64,000 nt of DNA from Dama dama (GCF_033118175.1 NC_083694.1:34123608-34187607), one strand, 5' to 3'. Numbered from the stretch's first letter, positions 53,236 through 64,000 are shown. Notes: a model not told the origin generated them from the letters alone. Numbers and translations: made by a program.

Positions 53236-53941
53236 TGGAAAAGATAAAACTATGGAGATGGTGAAAACATCAGTGATTGCCAGGGGCTGGTGAGAAGGAA
53301 AGATGAACAGAAATAGCACAGAGGATTTTTAATGCAGTGAAACTACTCTGTATGATACTGTAATGGTGGCTATGTGTCATTATACATGTGTTCAAACCCA
53401 TAGAATGTACAGCATCAAAGGTGAACTCTAATTTAAACGGCAGATTTGGGGTGATAAGGATATGTCAATTGATGTGGGTTCATCAATTTTAATAAATGTA
53501 CCACTCTAGGTCAGGGATACTGATAATGGGGAGGCAGTCCATGTGTCAGGGGAGGGGGTATTTCAAAAATCCCTGTACCTCCCCCCTCATTATGCTGTGA
53601 ACCTAAAACTGCTCTAAAAACTAGTCTATTAAATAACAAAACAACAAAAACCAAAACCTTAAAGTTCATAATGCTAAATCATTAATTCAATATATAGCAG
53701 CACTTGATCTATTAAATTATATACAATTTTGTTTCATCAGTTGTCATGTTAGCTATAATTGTTTCATCTTCTTGGAATGTTAGCTCTATAAGGTCAGCAG
53801 GTATACCTGACAGTCATTCCCTAGGGATATGTCTAAAGGTAAATACATATATCTTTCAGTGAAGGGATTACATTTAAAGTCCTTAAATAAAACATGATGC
53901 AAAGAAATAGTACAATGTAGAAAGTTTTCTGGATTTTAGAA

Positions 53942-54150
53942 GTGAAGTGAAGTCACTCAGTTGTGTCTGACTCTTCGTGACCCCATGGACTGTAGCCTAC
54001 CAGGCTCCTCTGTCCATGGAATTTTCCAGGCAAGAGTACTGGAGTGGGTTGCCACTTCCTTCTCCAGAGGATCTTCCTGACCCAGGGATCAAACCCAGGT
54101 CTCCCGCATTGTAGGCAGATGCTATACCATCTGAGCCACCAGGGAAATCC
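53942..54150 (-). mobile_element. Bov-tA/BovA SINE (minus)
   Basis: gtgaagtgaagtcactcagt, tcgtgaccccatggactgta, gccacttccttctccagagg, ccatctgagccaccagggaa. Near-complete. Confidence 0.94.
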
Positions 54151-54164
54151 TCTGGATTTAAGAA

Positions 54165-54320
54165 GGGGGAGACAGAGGATGAGATGGTTAGATGTCGTCA
54201 ATGACTCAATGACATGAGTTTGAGCAAACTCAGGGAGGTAGTGAAGGACAGGGAAGCCTGGTGTGCTGCAGTCCATGGGGTTGCAAAGAGCTGGACATAG
54301 TGACTGAAGAACAACAACAA
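54165..54320 (+). mobile_element. BovB 3' tail
   Basis: ggggagacagaggatgagat, ggacagggaagcctggtgtg, gcaaagagctggacatagtg and an AACAAC end are the last part of BovB in sense orientation. Confidence 0.9.
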
Positions 54321-54764
54321 CAAAATAATACATCTTTTAGCAAAGAAATTACACTTAAAGTCCTGAAATAAAATATGATGCAAAGAAATAATACAATGTA
54401 GAAAGCTTTCTGGATTTTAAATGTAGTTAAGCAGGTATCAAGAAATATTTCTTAAATAAATAAATGAAGGAATAAAACATTATTTTAGGGCATGCCTGCT
54501 TGAGTAGTCACAGCTCTCAGGCTCTAGAGCACAGGCTCTCAAGTTGTGGTACATGGGTTTTAGTTGCCCCAGGCCGGTGAAATCTTCCCAGGCCCAAACA
54601 TTTAAATTTCAGACTCTTATACTGATTCTGAAGATAAGCATCCTTCTTATCTAAGTGTGACTGGCTGGAAAACATACAATAGAGAATGAAATAAAAATAG
54701 TTAAAGAGAAATTTATGTCACAGACTACATACAGGAGAAATACATTACCCTTCGCTTGACTTTT

Positions 54765-54955
54765 CCTTTTAACTTTTCATTTTATACTGGAGTATAGCTG
54801 ATTAAGAATGTTGTGATAGTTTTAGGTGAATAGCAAAGGGACTCAGCCATACATATACATGTATTCATTCTCCCTCAAACTCCCCCCTCCATCCAGGCTG
54901 CCACATAACATTCAGCAGAGTTCCATGTGCAGGTCTTTGTTGGTTATCATTTTTT
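54765..54955 (-). mobile_element. L1 3'UTR fragment (minus)
   Basis: actggagtatagctgattaa, tgttgtgatagttttaggtg, aggctgccacataacattca, gttccatgtgcaggtctttg: reverse complement of the ruminant L1 tail. Confidence 0.85.
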
Positions 54956-55824
54956 AAATAACCCTTTGCTTGACTTTCAAAAGACAGGTCAGATGTTTAA
55001 ACTAGCTACTCTTCTCGGTAGTTCAGTTAATTTCAAAAGTACTGTAAGTGCTATTCCTGTCTGTCACTTCTGATTAAATCTTCCTTAAGTAAAAAACAGT
55101 ACAATCTAAGACTCTCTAGGTGAAAGGGGGCATTTGAAAAACTGGTGTCTCTGCATCAGAAAAACCAGGGAACTCTGTAACTGACCTACCATTTTGTGAA
55201 TTTGTCCTCATCCTAAAACAGTGACAGAAAGAACAACACAGATGTTTTATTATTAGGAATTCTGGGTGCCAAAAGCTTATCAGAATAGAAGGAAATGAAT
55301 AGGGAAGATAAATAAATGAGAGGAGAAAAATGAAAATAATGGTGGTGAGAGCAAGGCACTACTGCTATAATTATACTCTTTCATTAGCTTAGAAAATAAA
55401 TTCAAAATGGTTGTACCATTGACAGTTTGTTATAGGAAAGAAGATTTAGTTTGTGTCTAGGCACCCAATAAGATCAATCAGCTGTTTATACATAAATGCT
55501 GCAAATGTTATCCTGTCACAAAAGAGTTAACTGAAATGAGTCCTGTTGCTTTAATTCAGTAATTATGTTAACTGAATCAGATAACACAAAGATATTTGCT
55601 TTATTATCTATTGCCATCTTGCCAGGGAGAAAAATGGATCTTATAAATAATGGGTTCACAACATAGATGAAGATTTACATTTAATTGCATCCTTGGTACA
55701 TCCCCTAAGAATAGAAGCAAATCAACCTCTTAAGGTTAATAGAAATTTACAAGTAAATTATGTATTATGATTAAGTGATACCTATACTCCTGCTACTAAT
55801 ATACCAACAGCAACAAAAACCAAC
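54956..55824. other. No recognised feature
   Basis: AT-rich DNA without recognised elements or exons. Confidence 0.45.
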
Positions 55825-55936
55825 AACAACTGTCATTTATTGGGCATCTGCTTGTATGCCATACTCTGGGCTCTCTTGTGGCAGATACCTAGATTGGGTC
55901 TCAATTTCTACTTTATCCTTCTTCTATTTGGTAACT
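55825..55936 (-). repeat. Probable MIR (minus), target of a nested insertion
   Basis: caactgtcatttattgggca, ctgcttgtatgccatactct resemble the reversed MIR tail. Its TATTTGGTAACT end is duplicated on the far side of the following BovA element. Confidence 0.5.
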
Positions 55937-56456
55937 GTTGTTATTATTTTGGTGTTTAGTCACTAAATCCTAAAGGAAATAAATCCTGAATATTTACTGG
56001 AAGGACTGATGCTGAAGCTGAAGCTCTAATACTTTGGCCACCTGATGTGAAGAATCAACTCACTGGAAAAGACCCTGACGCTAGGAAAGATTGAAGACAG
56101 GAGGAGAAGGGGATGACAGAGGATGAGATGGTTGGATGGCATCACTGACTCAATGGACAGGAGTTTGAGCAAGCTTTGGGAGATTCAGGACAGGGAAGCC
56201 TGGTGGGCTGCAGTCCATGGGGTCACAAAGAGTCAGACACGACTGAGTGACTGAACAACACTAAGTTGCATCCAACTCTTTGCAACCCTATGGACTGCAG
56301 CCCACCAGGCTCCCCTGTTCATGGAATTTCCCTGGCAAGAACACCGGAATGTGTTGCCATTTCCTTCTCCAGGGGATTTTCCTGACCCAGGGGTTGAACA
56401 GGCGTCTTCTGCATTTGCAGGTGGATTCTTTACAGCTCAGCCAGCAGGGAAGCCCG
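55937..56456 (-). mobile_element. BovA SINE (minus) split by a BovB tail
   Basis: The SINE body is at 55937-55966 and 56259-56456, flanked by the exact 12-bp duplication TATTTGGTAACT (55925-55936 and 56457-56468). Its start (gttgttattattttggtgtt) and remainder (ctaagttgcatccaactctt to gggaagccc) join across the inserted BovB. Confidence 0.88.
55967..56258 (+). mobile_element. BovB 3' fragment nested in a BovA SINE
   Basis: cctaaaggaaataaatcctg, ggaaggactgatgctgaagc, ttggccacctgatgtgaaga, gacgctaggaaagattgaag and the terminal cacgactgagtgactgaac. Flanked by the hexamer CACTAA at 55961-55966 and 56259-56264. Confidence 0.92.
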
Positions 56457-56468
56457 TATTTGGTAACT

Positions 56469-56755
56469 CGAAAGCTACAAACTACATTTCCCAAACTCCC
56501 TCACATCTAAGACTCTTGTTACAAACTAGGCTCCACAAATCAGGGGCATTCATGGGAAACTGGGAAGACAGAGGCAAACAAAGGCTGTCTTCTTATTGCT
56601 CTGATGCTGGCAAGCATGTTCAGGGAGTGTTCGCAGTGGCTGGACTCAAACTTGCAGCGTGGTGTCATCAGGTTCACAGCTGTGAGATGGCAGTTACGTC
56701 AGTAGTTGCGGTTGAGGGGGCACCAGGAGCAGCTACCTGACCTCGGTTTCACAGT
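56469..56755. repeat. Old interspersed repeat, family uncertain
   Basis: actacatttcccaaactccc, tctaagactcttgttacaaa, tgctctgatgctggcaagca have the look of a mammalian LTR or DNA-transposon relic. I cannot name it. Confidence 0.35.
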
Positions 56756-57200
56756 TAGCTGTTGTTCAGTTGCTCAATCGTATCTGACCCTGTGACCCCA
56801 TAGACTGTAGCCGCCAGGTTCCTCTATCCTCTACCATCTCCTAGCATCTACTCAAATTCATGTCCATTGAGTTTGTAATGCCATCTAACCACCTCATCCT
56901 CTGCTGCCCTCTTCTAGTAATTGCCCTCTGCTCTTCCCCAGTAGCTTATTGGACACCTTTCAAGGGAGGCTCATCTTCCAATGTCATATCTTTTTTGCCT
57001 TTTCCTACTCTTCATGGAGTTTTCCATGCACGAATACTGGAGTGGTTTGCCATTCCCTCCTCTAATGGACCACGTTTTGTCAGAACTCTTCACTATGACC
57101 CGTCTAACTTGGGTGGCCCTGCACAGCACGGATCATAGTTTCATTGGGTTATACAAGTTCCTTCACCATGACAATGCTGTGATCTGTGAAGGGGCACAAT
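56756..57200 (-). mobile_element. Internally deleted BovB (minus)
   Basis: 56756-56945 matches the reversed BovB 3' end (gttgttcagttgctcaatcg, catgtccattgagtttgtaa, ctaaccacctcatcctctgc). 56965-57195 matches the reversed 5' region of BovB (ctcatcttccaatgtcatat, ggtttgccattccctcctct, gggtggccctgcacagcacg). The central coding part is missing. Confidence 0.72.
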
Positions 57201-57374
57201 TGCAGTAGTGTGAAGTCAGTGACCTGTGGCATCCTCTTCCTTCCCTTGATTTCCCCTGTATTAAACCCCTTTCTTCTTGAAACACCATGAGTTGTTTCTG
57301 TTTTCTATACTGAACTCTGACGACACAGTCCTTTTTGTTGTATATGGTCTCATTCAATGCTTACTCTGAAATGT

Positions 57375-57530
57375 CACTATTTCTATTCAGCAAATGGGGA
57401 AAATGAGCCTGAGAAAAGCAATTTTTTCCTAAGTCACAAAGTTGGTAGGTGAAGAAGTTGGGGATTTGAATTCAGATCATCCAACTCTAGAGCCTGTGCT
57501 CAGAAGCACTATACTCCTCAGCCTGTCTCA
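57375..57530 (-). repeat. MIR (minus)
   Basis: attcagcaaatggggaaaat, cctaagtcacaaagttggta, gggatttgaattcagatcat, ctctagagcctgtgctcaga: a reversed MIR in full order. Confidence 0.68.
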
Positions 57531-57993
57531 GATTCATGTTCAACTTTAAACTTTTGACTTACCTTTGAACGCAAGTTCAAATCAAGTAAAAAGCTTACTG
57601 AAAGCTCAGCTAATTTCTCTTTCTACTCATCACTTCTGTATGCTTACAGACTTTGGACTGACTTAGAAGTAGAAATGCTGGTCTTGCAATATTTTCAGCT
57701 TGGTCAGAATAAAGTAAGAAGTCTGCTCTCCTGGGAAGTCAAAGCAAGCTTCAAGTTTTAGTAAAATGATGTTTGAGATCTTAGAGAAATAAATTTTTAT
57801 CAGTCATTGAAAAAACATGAAATGCATTTCTGTTCATAACTAAGGAAAGAAAAAAAAAGCACCTGCAATCTTGATCATTATAATAACCAATGACCTAATC
57901 ACAAAGAATATAAAGACAGTATGCATATTAGAAAAACATAGCATTACTGGTTAGGAAACTAATGTTCTGTATGCACTGAGCTATGGAAGCTAC

Positions 57994-58198
57994 AACCTTC
58001 CCTTGTAGCTCAGTCAGTAAAGAATCTGCCTGCAACGCAGGAGCCCTGGGTTCGAGTCCTGGGTTGGCAAGATTCCCTGAGGAAGGAAATGGCAACCCAC
58101 TCCAGTATTCTTGCCTGGAGAATCCCATGGACAGAGGAGCCTGGCAGACTACAGTCTGTGGGGTTGCAAGAGTCAGACATGAGTTAGCGACTAAACTA
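57994..58198 (+). mobile_element. Bov-tA/BovA SINE (plus)
   Basis: cttcccttgtagctcagtca, aacgcaggagccctgggttc, ccactccagtattcttgcct, gtcagacatgagttagcgac. Near-complete and weakly diverged. Confidence 0.94.
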
Positions 58199-58639
58199 CT
58201 GTGGAATCTCAGTGTATATATTCACTTCCTTCTTTAGGCTACACACTTCTCCTTGGAAGAAACAAGGGGGTTAGACTGGAATTTGACTTCCTCAAAATCT
58301 AGACTCATGAAATATTAGTGCAGAGAAAGGGTTTACAGCGGGACTCTCGATCTTTGTCACCTTACAGCACATACAGAAAAGGCTGATTCTTGTGTGACAC
58401 TGAAGTCACAGCAGGAAGCCATTCAGAATCCAGGGAACTGCTCTGAGCCCTCTGAGGATCAATTTCTCAGCTCATTTGTGGGGAAGTCTGAACTTAGAGA
58501 ACTACCGGTTCATCCTCATCAGTTTCCACATGGAGGAACTAAAGCAAATTCACAACAACCCAATAAGTTACAGTAAAGTATACGGTATCAATGTATTATC
58601 AGTTGTGATACTTGCATATTATTTAATAAGTTTTCCCCA

Positions 58640-59345
58640 ATTTGTTCCCCTTCAGTTCATTTTCTACACAGAAACTTTCTTAAAACATACAGATTTGATC
58701 ATGTCAGTGCCCACTTTCCCAGTGGGCAGTTGTTCGGATAAAGACCCATGTTTTTTATCACAATAAGTGGGCAGTGCCCACTTTTCCAATGCCCAGTTCT
58801 TCGAATAAAGACCCATCTTTATCACAATAAGTGGGCAGTGCCCACTTTCCCAGTGCCCAGTTCTTCGGATAAAGACCCATGTTCTTTATCACAATAAGAG
58901 AGCCCACTGTGCCCTGCAAGTTCCAACCTCTGTTTCTCTAGGGTCCTCTCATGCTATTCTCCCCACTGTACTTTATATTCCTTTTTTCCTCTCCTAAAAC
59001 AGCTCAAGCACTTTCCTGCATCAGAGATTTAGAGTCTGGGGTCTCTCTTACTTTCTTCCCCAGCTGACACTTAACTCATTTCCACAGTTCTCAGTTCAAA
59101 TATCGTTTCCTCAAGAAAACCTTCCCTAATCCCTTTCTATATCAGGTTCTCCTACTATTTCTCATCTTTTCTTTCACTGCACAGCACTGATAACATTATG
59201 AACTTGCTCATTTCTTTTGTGATTATCTGATTAATGCTTGCTGTCCTCATTAGACTCTGAGCTCTGAAAAGGGACAGTGTCTCTTTTGGTCACCACTGTC
59301 TCCTCAGAGCCAACCAGAGCATGATAGGCCACCTTAACAAATAAT
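58640..59345 (+). repeat. L2 LINE 3' end with internal minisatellite
   Basis: acagatttgatcatgtcagt, gttccaacctctgtttctct, tcagttcaaatatcgtttcc, gaaaaccttccctaatccct, tagactctgagctctgaaaa and gggacagtgtctcttttggt are the canonical L2 3'-end blocks, in order. The part around cggataaagaccca is expanded as a tandem repeat (separate entry). Confidence 0.8.
58707..58904. repeat. Minisatellite, 3 copies of 64-67 bp, with palindromic junctions
   Basis: Copies are at 58707-58773, 58774-58837 and 58838-58904, each starting gtgcccactttcc (copy 2: gtgcccacttttcc) and containing ataaagaccca and atcacaataag. Both copy junctions form the perfect palindrome AGTGGGCAGTGCCCACT (58766-58782 and 58830-58846; 8-bp arms around one base). 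Confidence 0.93.
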
Positions 59346-59849
59346 TGTTACCAAGATCTGACACTCTCATTGGAGAAGGATGAAAAACTTTTCATGATGC
59401 CAGGACAAATGATTCAAGAATATGTTTCAACTAAATATTTATTTAATGAATAAATTTATGGTTTTGCTCAGGCTATAAGTAGGAGTCTTCCTGGCAACTC
59501 TAAGCTTTGAACTGATATGGTTTTGTTCATCAAATTTCTTATGATGTAAATACAGATATGGTGATACTTATTCTAATTAATGAACAGTATGTCCTTGCAT
59601 ATCCTGGTGGCATACACATGAATATTTGCATGCTTTCAGTACAAATATTCTTAATTTTTCAATTATGGAACACATTGATATTAATAAAAGCTTTGGATAC
59701 TTTTTTCAAGAAAATGAATAATTCACAACATTTTTTTACAAATAGTGTGAAAATAATTCACAAACAATCTTAGGCAGTCAGTCCATGGACTGTCCCTATG
59801 AATAAATTTCAAGCACCTAAATATGGCATAAAATAATTATTTGATTTGA

Positions 59850-60240
59850 TCCTTAGATACCTTTCCAAGCTCACCTGCCATTTTCTAATATTATTTAAAA
59901 TTCTAATATATCACAATCAATACGGTTTCCTAGCACACACATCATTTCCCTTCCTAGGATGCCATCCTCATTTTTTCTTTTTAACATATCCTCCAATACT
60001 TGGATCAAAGCTTTTATTTTCCAGGGGCCTCACCTGACTCATCTGCTGGGAAACAGGCTTCTCATAGGAGGTTTCATGACACCTGGTAAAAATCAGCATC
60101 CTAGCATCTACTTCCTGATGTTAAAATTATAGTCTTTAAATTAAATTTTTTGAGTGTAGGGACCATGTCTGAAGCGGCTCAACCCTCTGCACCTCAGTGT
60201 TTGGAACAGTGAACAATACAAATATGTCTTCAATACTTGT
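59850..60240 (+). repeat. Probable L2 LINE fragment
   Basis: The end reads ttttgagtgtagggaccatg, tctgcacctcagtgtttgga, acaatacaaatatgtcttca, resembling the L2 3' terminus. The upstream part is weakly similar. Confidence 0.5.
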
Positions 60241-60365
60241 ATGTTAATTCGAACTGTTGAAGAACCAAAATTAACAATGGACGACGAGTCAAGAGTACCC
60301 ATAAATAATATTCCTCCAGTGAGAGGACAAATTGGAATACTAACAAATAAACTGAACATCTACAG

Positions 60366-60493
60366 TGTATGTGCTGTGCATAGTCGCTCAGTCATGTCTG
60401 ACTCTGCAACCCCATGGACTAGCTCATTGGGCTTCTTTCTGCATGGGGATTCTCCAGGCCAGAATACTGGAGTGGGTTGCCATGCCCTTCTCC
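60366..60493 (-). mobile_element. BovA SINE fragment (minus)
   Basis: gctgtgcatagtcgctcagt, catgtctgactctgcaaccc, ggattctccaggccagaata, gggttgccatgcccttctcc; lacks the tRNA-like head. Confidence 0.9.
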
Positions 60494-62140
60494 TTCTATA
60501 ATGTATAATCATCAACAAAGGCTGTTAAGACAAAAGACACATAACAAAATTATTTGATCACAGAAAAATTAGTCTAAGCTATCAGCATCAGTATGGGTGT
60601 CTATCACAGAAATAACCAGGAGAACAATGATTCTCTATTAAGATAGTTTGAAGGTAATACTCAGAAAATGTATCATCATGATGCCTTCATCAAAAGCTCC
60701 AATGCCAGGCTCCTGCTATTGCTGTACAATGTTTTACAACTCTCACTGTCCCATGAATAGTAAGCAGCAGATTTCTGCTCTCGGGTGGTAATTGTACAGT
60801 AACAAAAAGGTTAATGTGCAACAGTAAAAAGGAGAACTTTGCACAGAGAGTTATGTACACTGATATTCCAAACAAATTATTTTTGCTGTTTTAAACCTGG
60901 GTTACTCATTTACCCAGCAGATTAAGAAATTCCACAGTTGATACCAAAGGAGACCAGTAGTTATCACTGGAAGGATGACCATTCATGACACAATAGACCA
61001 TAAGCATAACGTAGAACATGATAGGGAAGGATCCAATGAGATGGCCAATTCACACATCTTCATTTCACTGACTCCGGAACTCCTCTCTTATGCCAGGTTC
61101 ATTTATTGGCTGTTATTAGTCAGTTATTGCAGCACAGTGAGGGGTGGAAGCAAGGGACAGGTGCATTATCAGAAGATTCCACGGCAGGACAATCTTTTAA
61201 GCCCCACATTCCTACTGCTTACTGATTTCTTCTCTCAGCCTTATTCCAGCCACCCCTGCCCCCCACCCCCCAACCCTGCCACACACTCCACTTAAGAATG
61301 AGAGATATATCACCAATGGAATAGATTATGTTTTGTGTACAAAATGCCAGGAACATTTTGTAATGTAAAAAAAAAAAAAAAAAAGACTGAAAACCACCAA
61401 ACAAGAGGGTGCTTACAACAAAGATGGAAGCCGTCATGTTTGCTGAATTAAAAAAATAAAAGACTGAATTATGTAGGAAGAAACATTTAAAGCCCTTAGA
61501 AACAAAACTGGCATCCAGCACAGTTGTGGACGCACAGTGCAAAATATAAGTGATATGAACTAAAGTAGGGTGAAATGGGAGAGTATGGTTGAGACAGGGA
61601 GAAGAGGGAAGAAGAAAGCAGAGAAAGAGAGACAGTATTTAGTATAACTGAGAGGGGAAAAAAAAAAACCAATGCTGCACATTTGTCTCAAATAATAAAC
61701 AAATTGGTGGTTTTTCAAAGAATTGGCCATATTTTCTAAGGCAGACTTCCTAATGTATATCTATGTCATGAGATAGAAATTTGGACGATGCAATGCTAGG
61801 AGGGCACCTACACAGGCATTCTGTAGAAATGACGCAAAAACAAGCATGCACATCGACAATCACCTGTGAATTCACCAAGACTTCCGCCAAAGCCCTGCTG
61901 ACAATGTAAGCAGCCTACTGGTTGTGCTATTTATTTGAGGAATAAGTAATTTTATACTTTTCATCTAAAACTGAGGGGGACAACTTCATGCACAAAAATA
62001 TAAAGATAAAACATAAGTAAATGTCCAATCATCCTAATTATTGATGGAGGCCAAATATTTTCTTCCCAGCTTAATTTTCTGCTCTTACCCATTATCCTAT
62101 TGAGAACTCTATAGAAGTAATACTTGCTACATTTAAGATT
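60494..62140. other. No recognised feature
   Basis: Contains a poly(A) run at 61368-61384 and a pyrimidine-rich CCCC tract at 61250-61280. No element or exon could be assigned. Confidence 0.45.
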
Positions 62141-62620
62141 ATAATACAATGGCGGTGAAGGCAGAAAGTGTTCATTCTGCACCCAGACTGCCTGGATTCA
62201 ACTTCCATTCTGCTGTGTTCTAGCTGCATGACTTTGGAAAAGTTGCTTAACCCTTCTGTGCTTCAGTTACTCATCTGCGAATGAGGTAATAATAGTAACT
62301 TCACTGAGAGATACCTAAGTCAAAGCATGTAACACACTTAGAACAATGCTTGGCACATGGTGCTGCTGCTGCTAAGTCACTTCAGTCGTGTCTGACTCTG
62401 TGCGACCCCATCCGTGGGGTTCTCCAAGCTAGAACACTGGAGTGGGGTGTCTCCTTCTCCAATGCATAAAAGTGAAAAGTGAAAGTGAAGTCACTCAGTC
62501 ACTCTGACTCTTCGCGACCCCATGGACTGTAGCCTACCAGGCTCCTCCGTCCATGGGATTTTCCAGGCAAAAGTACTGGAGTGGGGTGCCAAGTACTCCC
62601 TAAAGCTAGTTAATACTGCC
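62141..62620 (+). repeat. MIR split by a BovA2 SINE
   Basis: 62141-62358 is a clear MIR (cagactgcctggattcaact, agctgcatgactttggaaaa, ttgcttaacccttctgtgct, agaacaatgcttggcacatg). The end of the same MIR (aagtactccctaaagctagt) resumes at 62601, after the SINE. Confidence 0.8.
62359..62600 (-). mobile_element. BovA2 SINE (minus, dimeric)
   Basis: tgctgctgctgctaagtcac, ccttctccaatgcataaaag, agtgaagtcactcagtcact, ccaggcaaaagtactggagt. The first monomer, the linker with AAAGTGAAA and the second monomer are all visible. Confidence 0.92.
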
Positions 62621-64000
62621 GCCACACAAATACATAAAAATACAAAAGTAATCAGCAAATGACACAAAGGAGTTGATCCAAATAAATTTCATAACACAGC
62701 TATCTTTTAAAATGAGTCACAAACATGACTGTACTGAGTTCTTAACTATAATACATGACATAAAGATTTGTCCAAGATAAGATTTATTTTTTTAAAGTAA
62801 CTATAGTGGTTTGGATTTCATCTAAACATGCATTAAGAAAAGACTGTGTGACTTTGTTGTGGACAAGATACTTTCAAGATACTGTCTAGTTGCTACCTTT
62901 ATGCGTAAAGCAATGTTCAGGTTAAAGAAGAGAAAATAACTCCCATTATCACTCTTTCACAGAAACTTGCAGAATTATCACAGGAAAATACTTACACAAA
63001 ATTAGTATCTATGTGATAGGGAAGGTATTTGACACTTGAAGATTAAAGTCCTTTCAAGTTTTTTTAGAAGCTTTCTGTCACCTGCAAAATCTCAATGTAT
63101 TTGTTCTGGAAAACATTTAGGCCTAAAATTTTCCTTCGGTTAGATTATTTCTGTTTCCTCTCTTGTTAAAATAAAAATGTCCATAACTATATAATGGGTA
63201 AAGAACAGTAGTGGGTTTAGCAACTTTTACTCTGACGCTAAAGTGGGAGTAGTAGTAATATTTTATGAATGAAAAAGATCAATTTGATTAGGTCAACAAA
63301 GTTTTAGGCTCCTTTCTAGGCCCTCTCTAAGGACCTTCAATTAGTCAACTGAGAGTTACTTATTAACTCAGACCATGCTTAGTCAATGGCTAAAAAAATG
63401 AAGGATTGTGTAGACCAAAGACAAGAGGTCAGGGTCAAACTGCAGAGAGCAAAGGACAATAAATGGATGGTTACACCTTCCTCATTCTTTCAGAGTCAGG
63501 AAAATGAGGCAGGCAGGTAGCCTTTGGAGGTACTAATAGGAACGCAATATCAGGTGTGCTAGTGAAGAGACACACGCATCCCCAGTTAAAAAAGGGTGCT
63601 TTGTCTGCCTCCCTTGAGATCAGGATCAGAGCCATGAACTGCCATGAGTACTGGGCTTGGTACCTTTTTTCTTTACAGGATGACTATACACATAGCAGAC
63701 ACCATCCCAATGCAGTTCTGATGCTACTCTGGAAAGTTTTTTTTTTTTTTTTTTAACTTTAGCATTACTGAAATAAGAGCACCAGTGAGCATATCTATTT
63801 ATTAGTTTTAAATAATATTTAACTCAGAGAGGCTAAATATTAGTTTAGTTCCACATTTTAATTCCACATTTCTATCACTAGAGGATTATGCTTGGTGATA
63901 ATATAACCTCATCAAATCTAGAGTATATAACTCTGGGATGAGTCACTCTTTTAACTTCTAGTTTGTGACTTTGGGTCCCTTCATAATTCTTAACCCCCTT
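62621..64000. other. No recognised feature
   Basis: AT-rich sequence with a T run at 63738-63755. I see no repeat family or NME7 exon here. Confidence 0.45.

Larger units (their letters stand above)
50450..53640 (+). mobile_element. Old L1 LINE with three SINE insertions
   Basis: Degenerate L1 ORF2 in sense orientation: gggaaaaaagagcaaactaa, tttcttgaaagacacaaaag, aatattagcaaataaagtcc, tcaacattgacaaagg-like and cctaaatgtaaaacacaaaa segments in order, followed by an L1M-type 3'UTR (gattgccaggggctggtgag). SINEs at 52394-52514, 52557-52762 and 53142-53235 interrupt it. Many stops; no function. Confidence 0.85.
53846..54421. repeat. Direct duplication of about 90 bp around a SINE/BovB pair
   Basis: 53846-53941 and 54330-54421 match along about 90 bp (for example atgatgcaaagaaat, acaatgtagaaag, tttctggatttta), at roughly 90% identity by eye. 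Between them sit a reversed BovA SINE and a BovB tail. The repeat is too long for an ordinary target-site duplication. Confidence 0.85.
26156..64000 (-). other. NME7: Presumed last intron of NME7
   Basis: Everything beyond the NME7 terminal exon is AT-rich, repeat-laden DNA without a recognisable coding exon. That fits a very long last intron of a gene transcribed leftward whose upstream exons lie beyond base 64000. This is inferred from synteny and the absence of exons. The element content is listed separately. Confidence 0.65.

Noticed and set aside
58707..58904. CRISPR-like reading of the repeat array
   Set aside because: The copies are contiguous without unique spacers, lie in an L2 LINE and the DNA is mammalian.
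26156..64000. Search for the penultimate NME7 exon
   Set aside because: I looked on the minus strand for the segment preceding the last ten codons (the HCTDLPEDG-like region) and saw no match. It probably lies beyond 64000, but reading by eye could miss it; a translated search would decide.

Overview
The window is mammalian nuclear DNA from a ruminant (cattle, sheep, goat or a close relative). The organism call rests on the repeats: many BovA/Bov-tA SINEs, several BovB (RTE) LINE pieces, cetartiodactyl tRNA-derived SINEs and ruminant-type L1 tails. There is no prokaryotic, phage or plasmid content and no CRISPR array.

Layout. Bases 1 to about 850 are upstream flank. A CpG island at about 850-2240 holds a TATA/GC-box promoter and a GC-rich 5'UTR without upstream ATGs. 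Bases 1910-24889 carry the complete six-exon coding region of ATP1B1, the Na+/K+-ATPase beta-1 subunit (303 codons), on the + strand. Its 3'UTR runs to about 25.9 kb with four AATAAA signals. Intron 4 has a non-canonical GC donor. The last coding exon of a convergent gene, recognised as NME7, lies on the - strand at 26123-26155. Its poly(A) signal forms an 18-bp inverted repeat with the last ATP1B1 signal, so the two genes meet tail to tail and probably overlap at their 3' ends.

From 26.2 kb to the end I found no further protein-coding exon. By inference this is the last intron of NME7. It is a dense mosaic of nested transposable elements: a 5'-truncated BovB inserted immediately after the TATA box of a solo ERV-type LTR, with target-site duplications for both events; a BovB tail inside a BovA SINE inside a MIR; an L1 tail inside a MaLR LTR; a mariner-type MITE; and an L2 carrying an internal three-copy minisatellite with a perfect palindrome at the copy junctions.

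Function: ATP1B1 encodes the glycosylated partner that folds and delivers the sodium-pump alpha subunit to the plasma membrane. NME7 encodes a nucleoside-diphosphate-kinase-family protein linked to ciliary microtubules and the gamma-tubulin ring complex. They are neighbours and not a pathway unit. I saw no undescribed molecular system; the points worth a second look are splice-site, 3'-end and nested-repeat structures.
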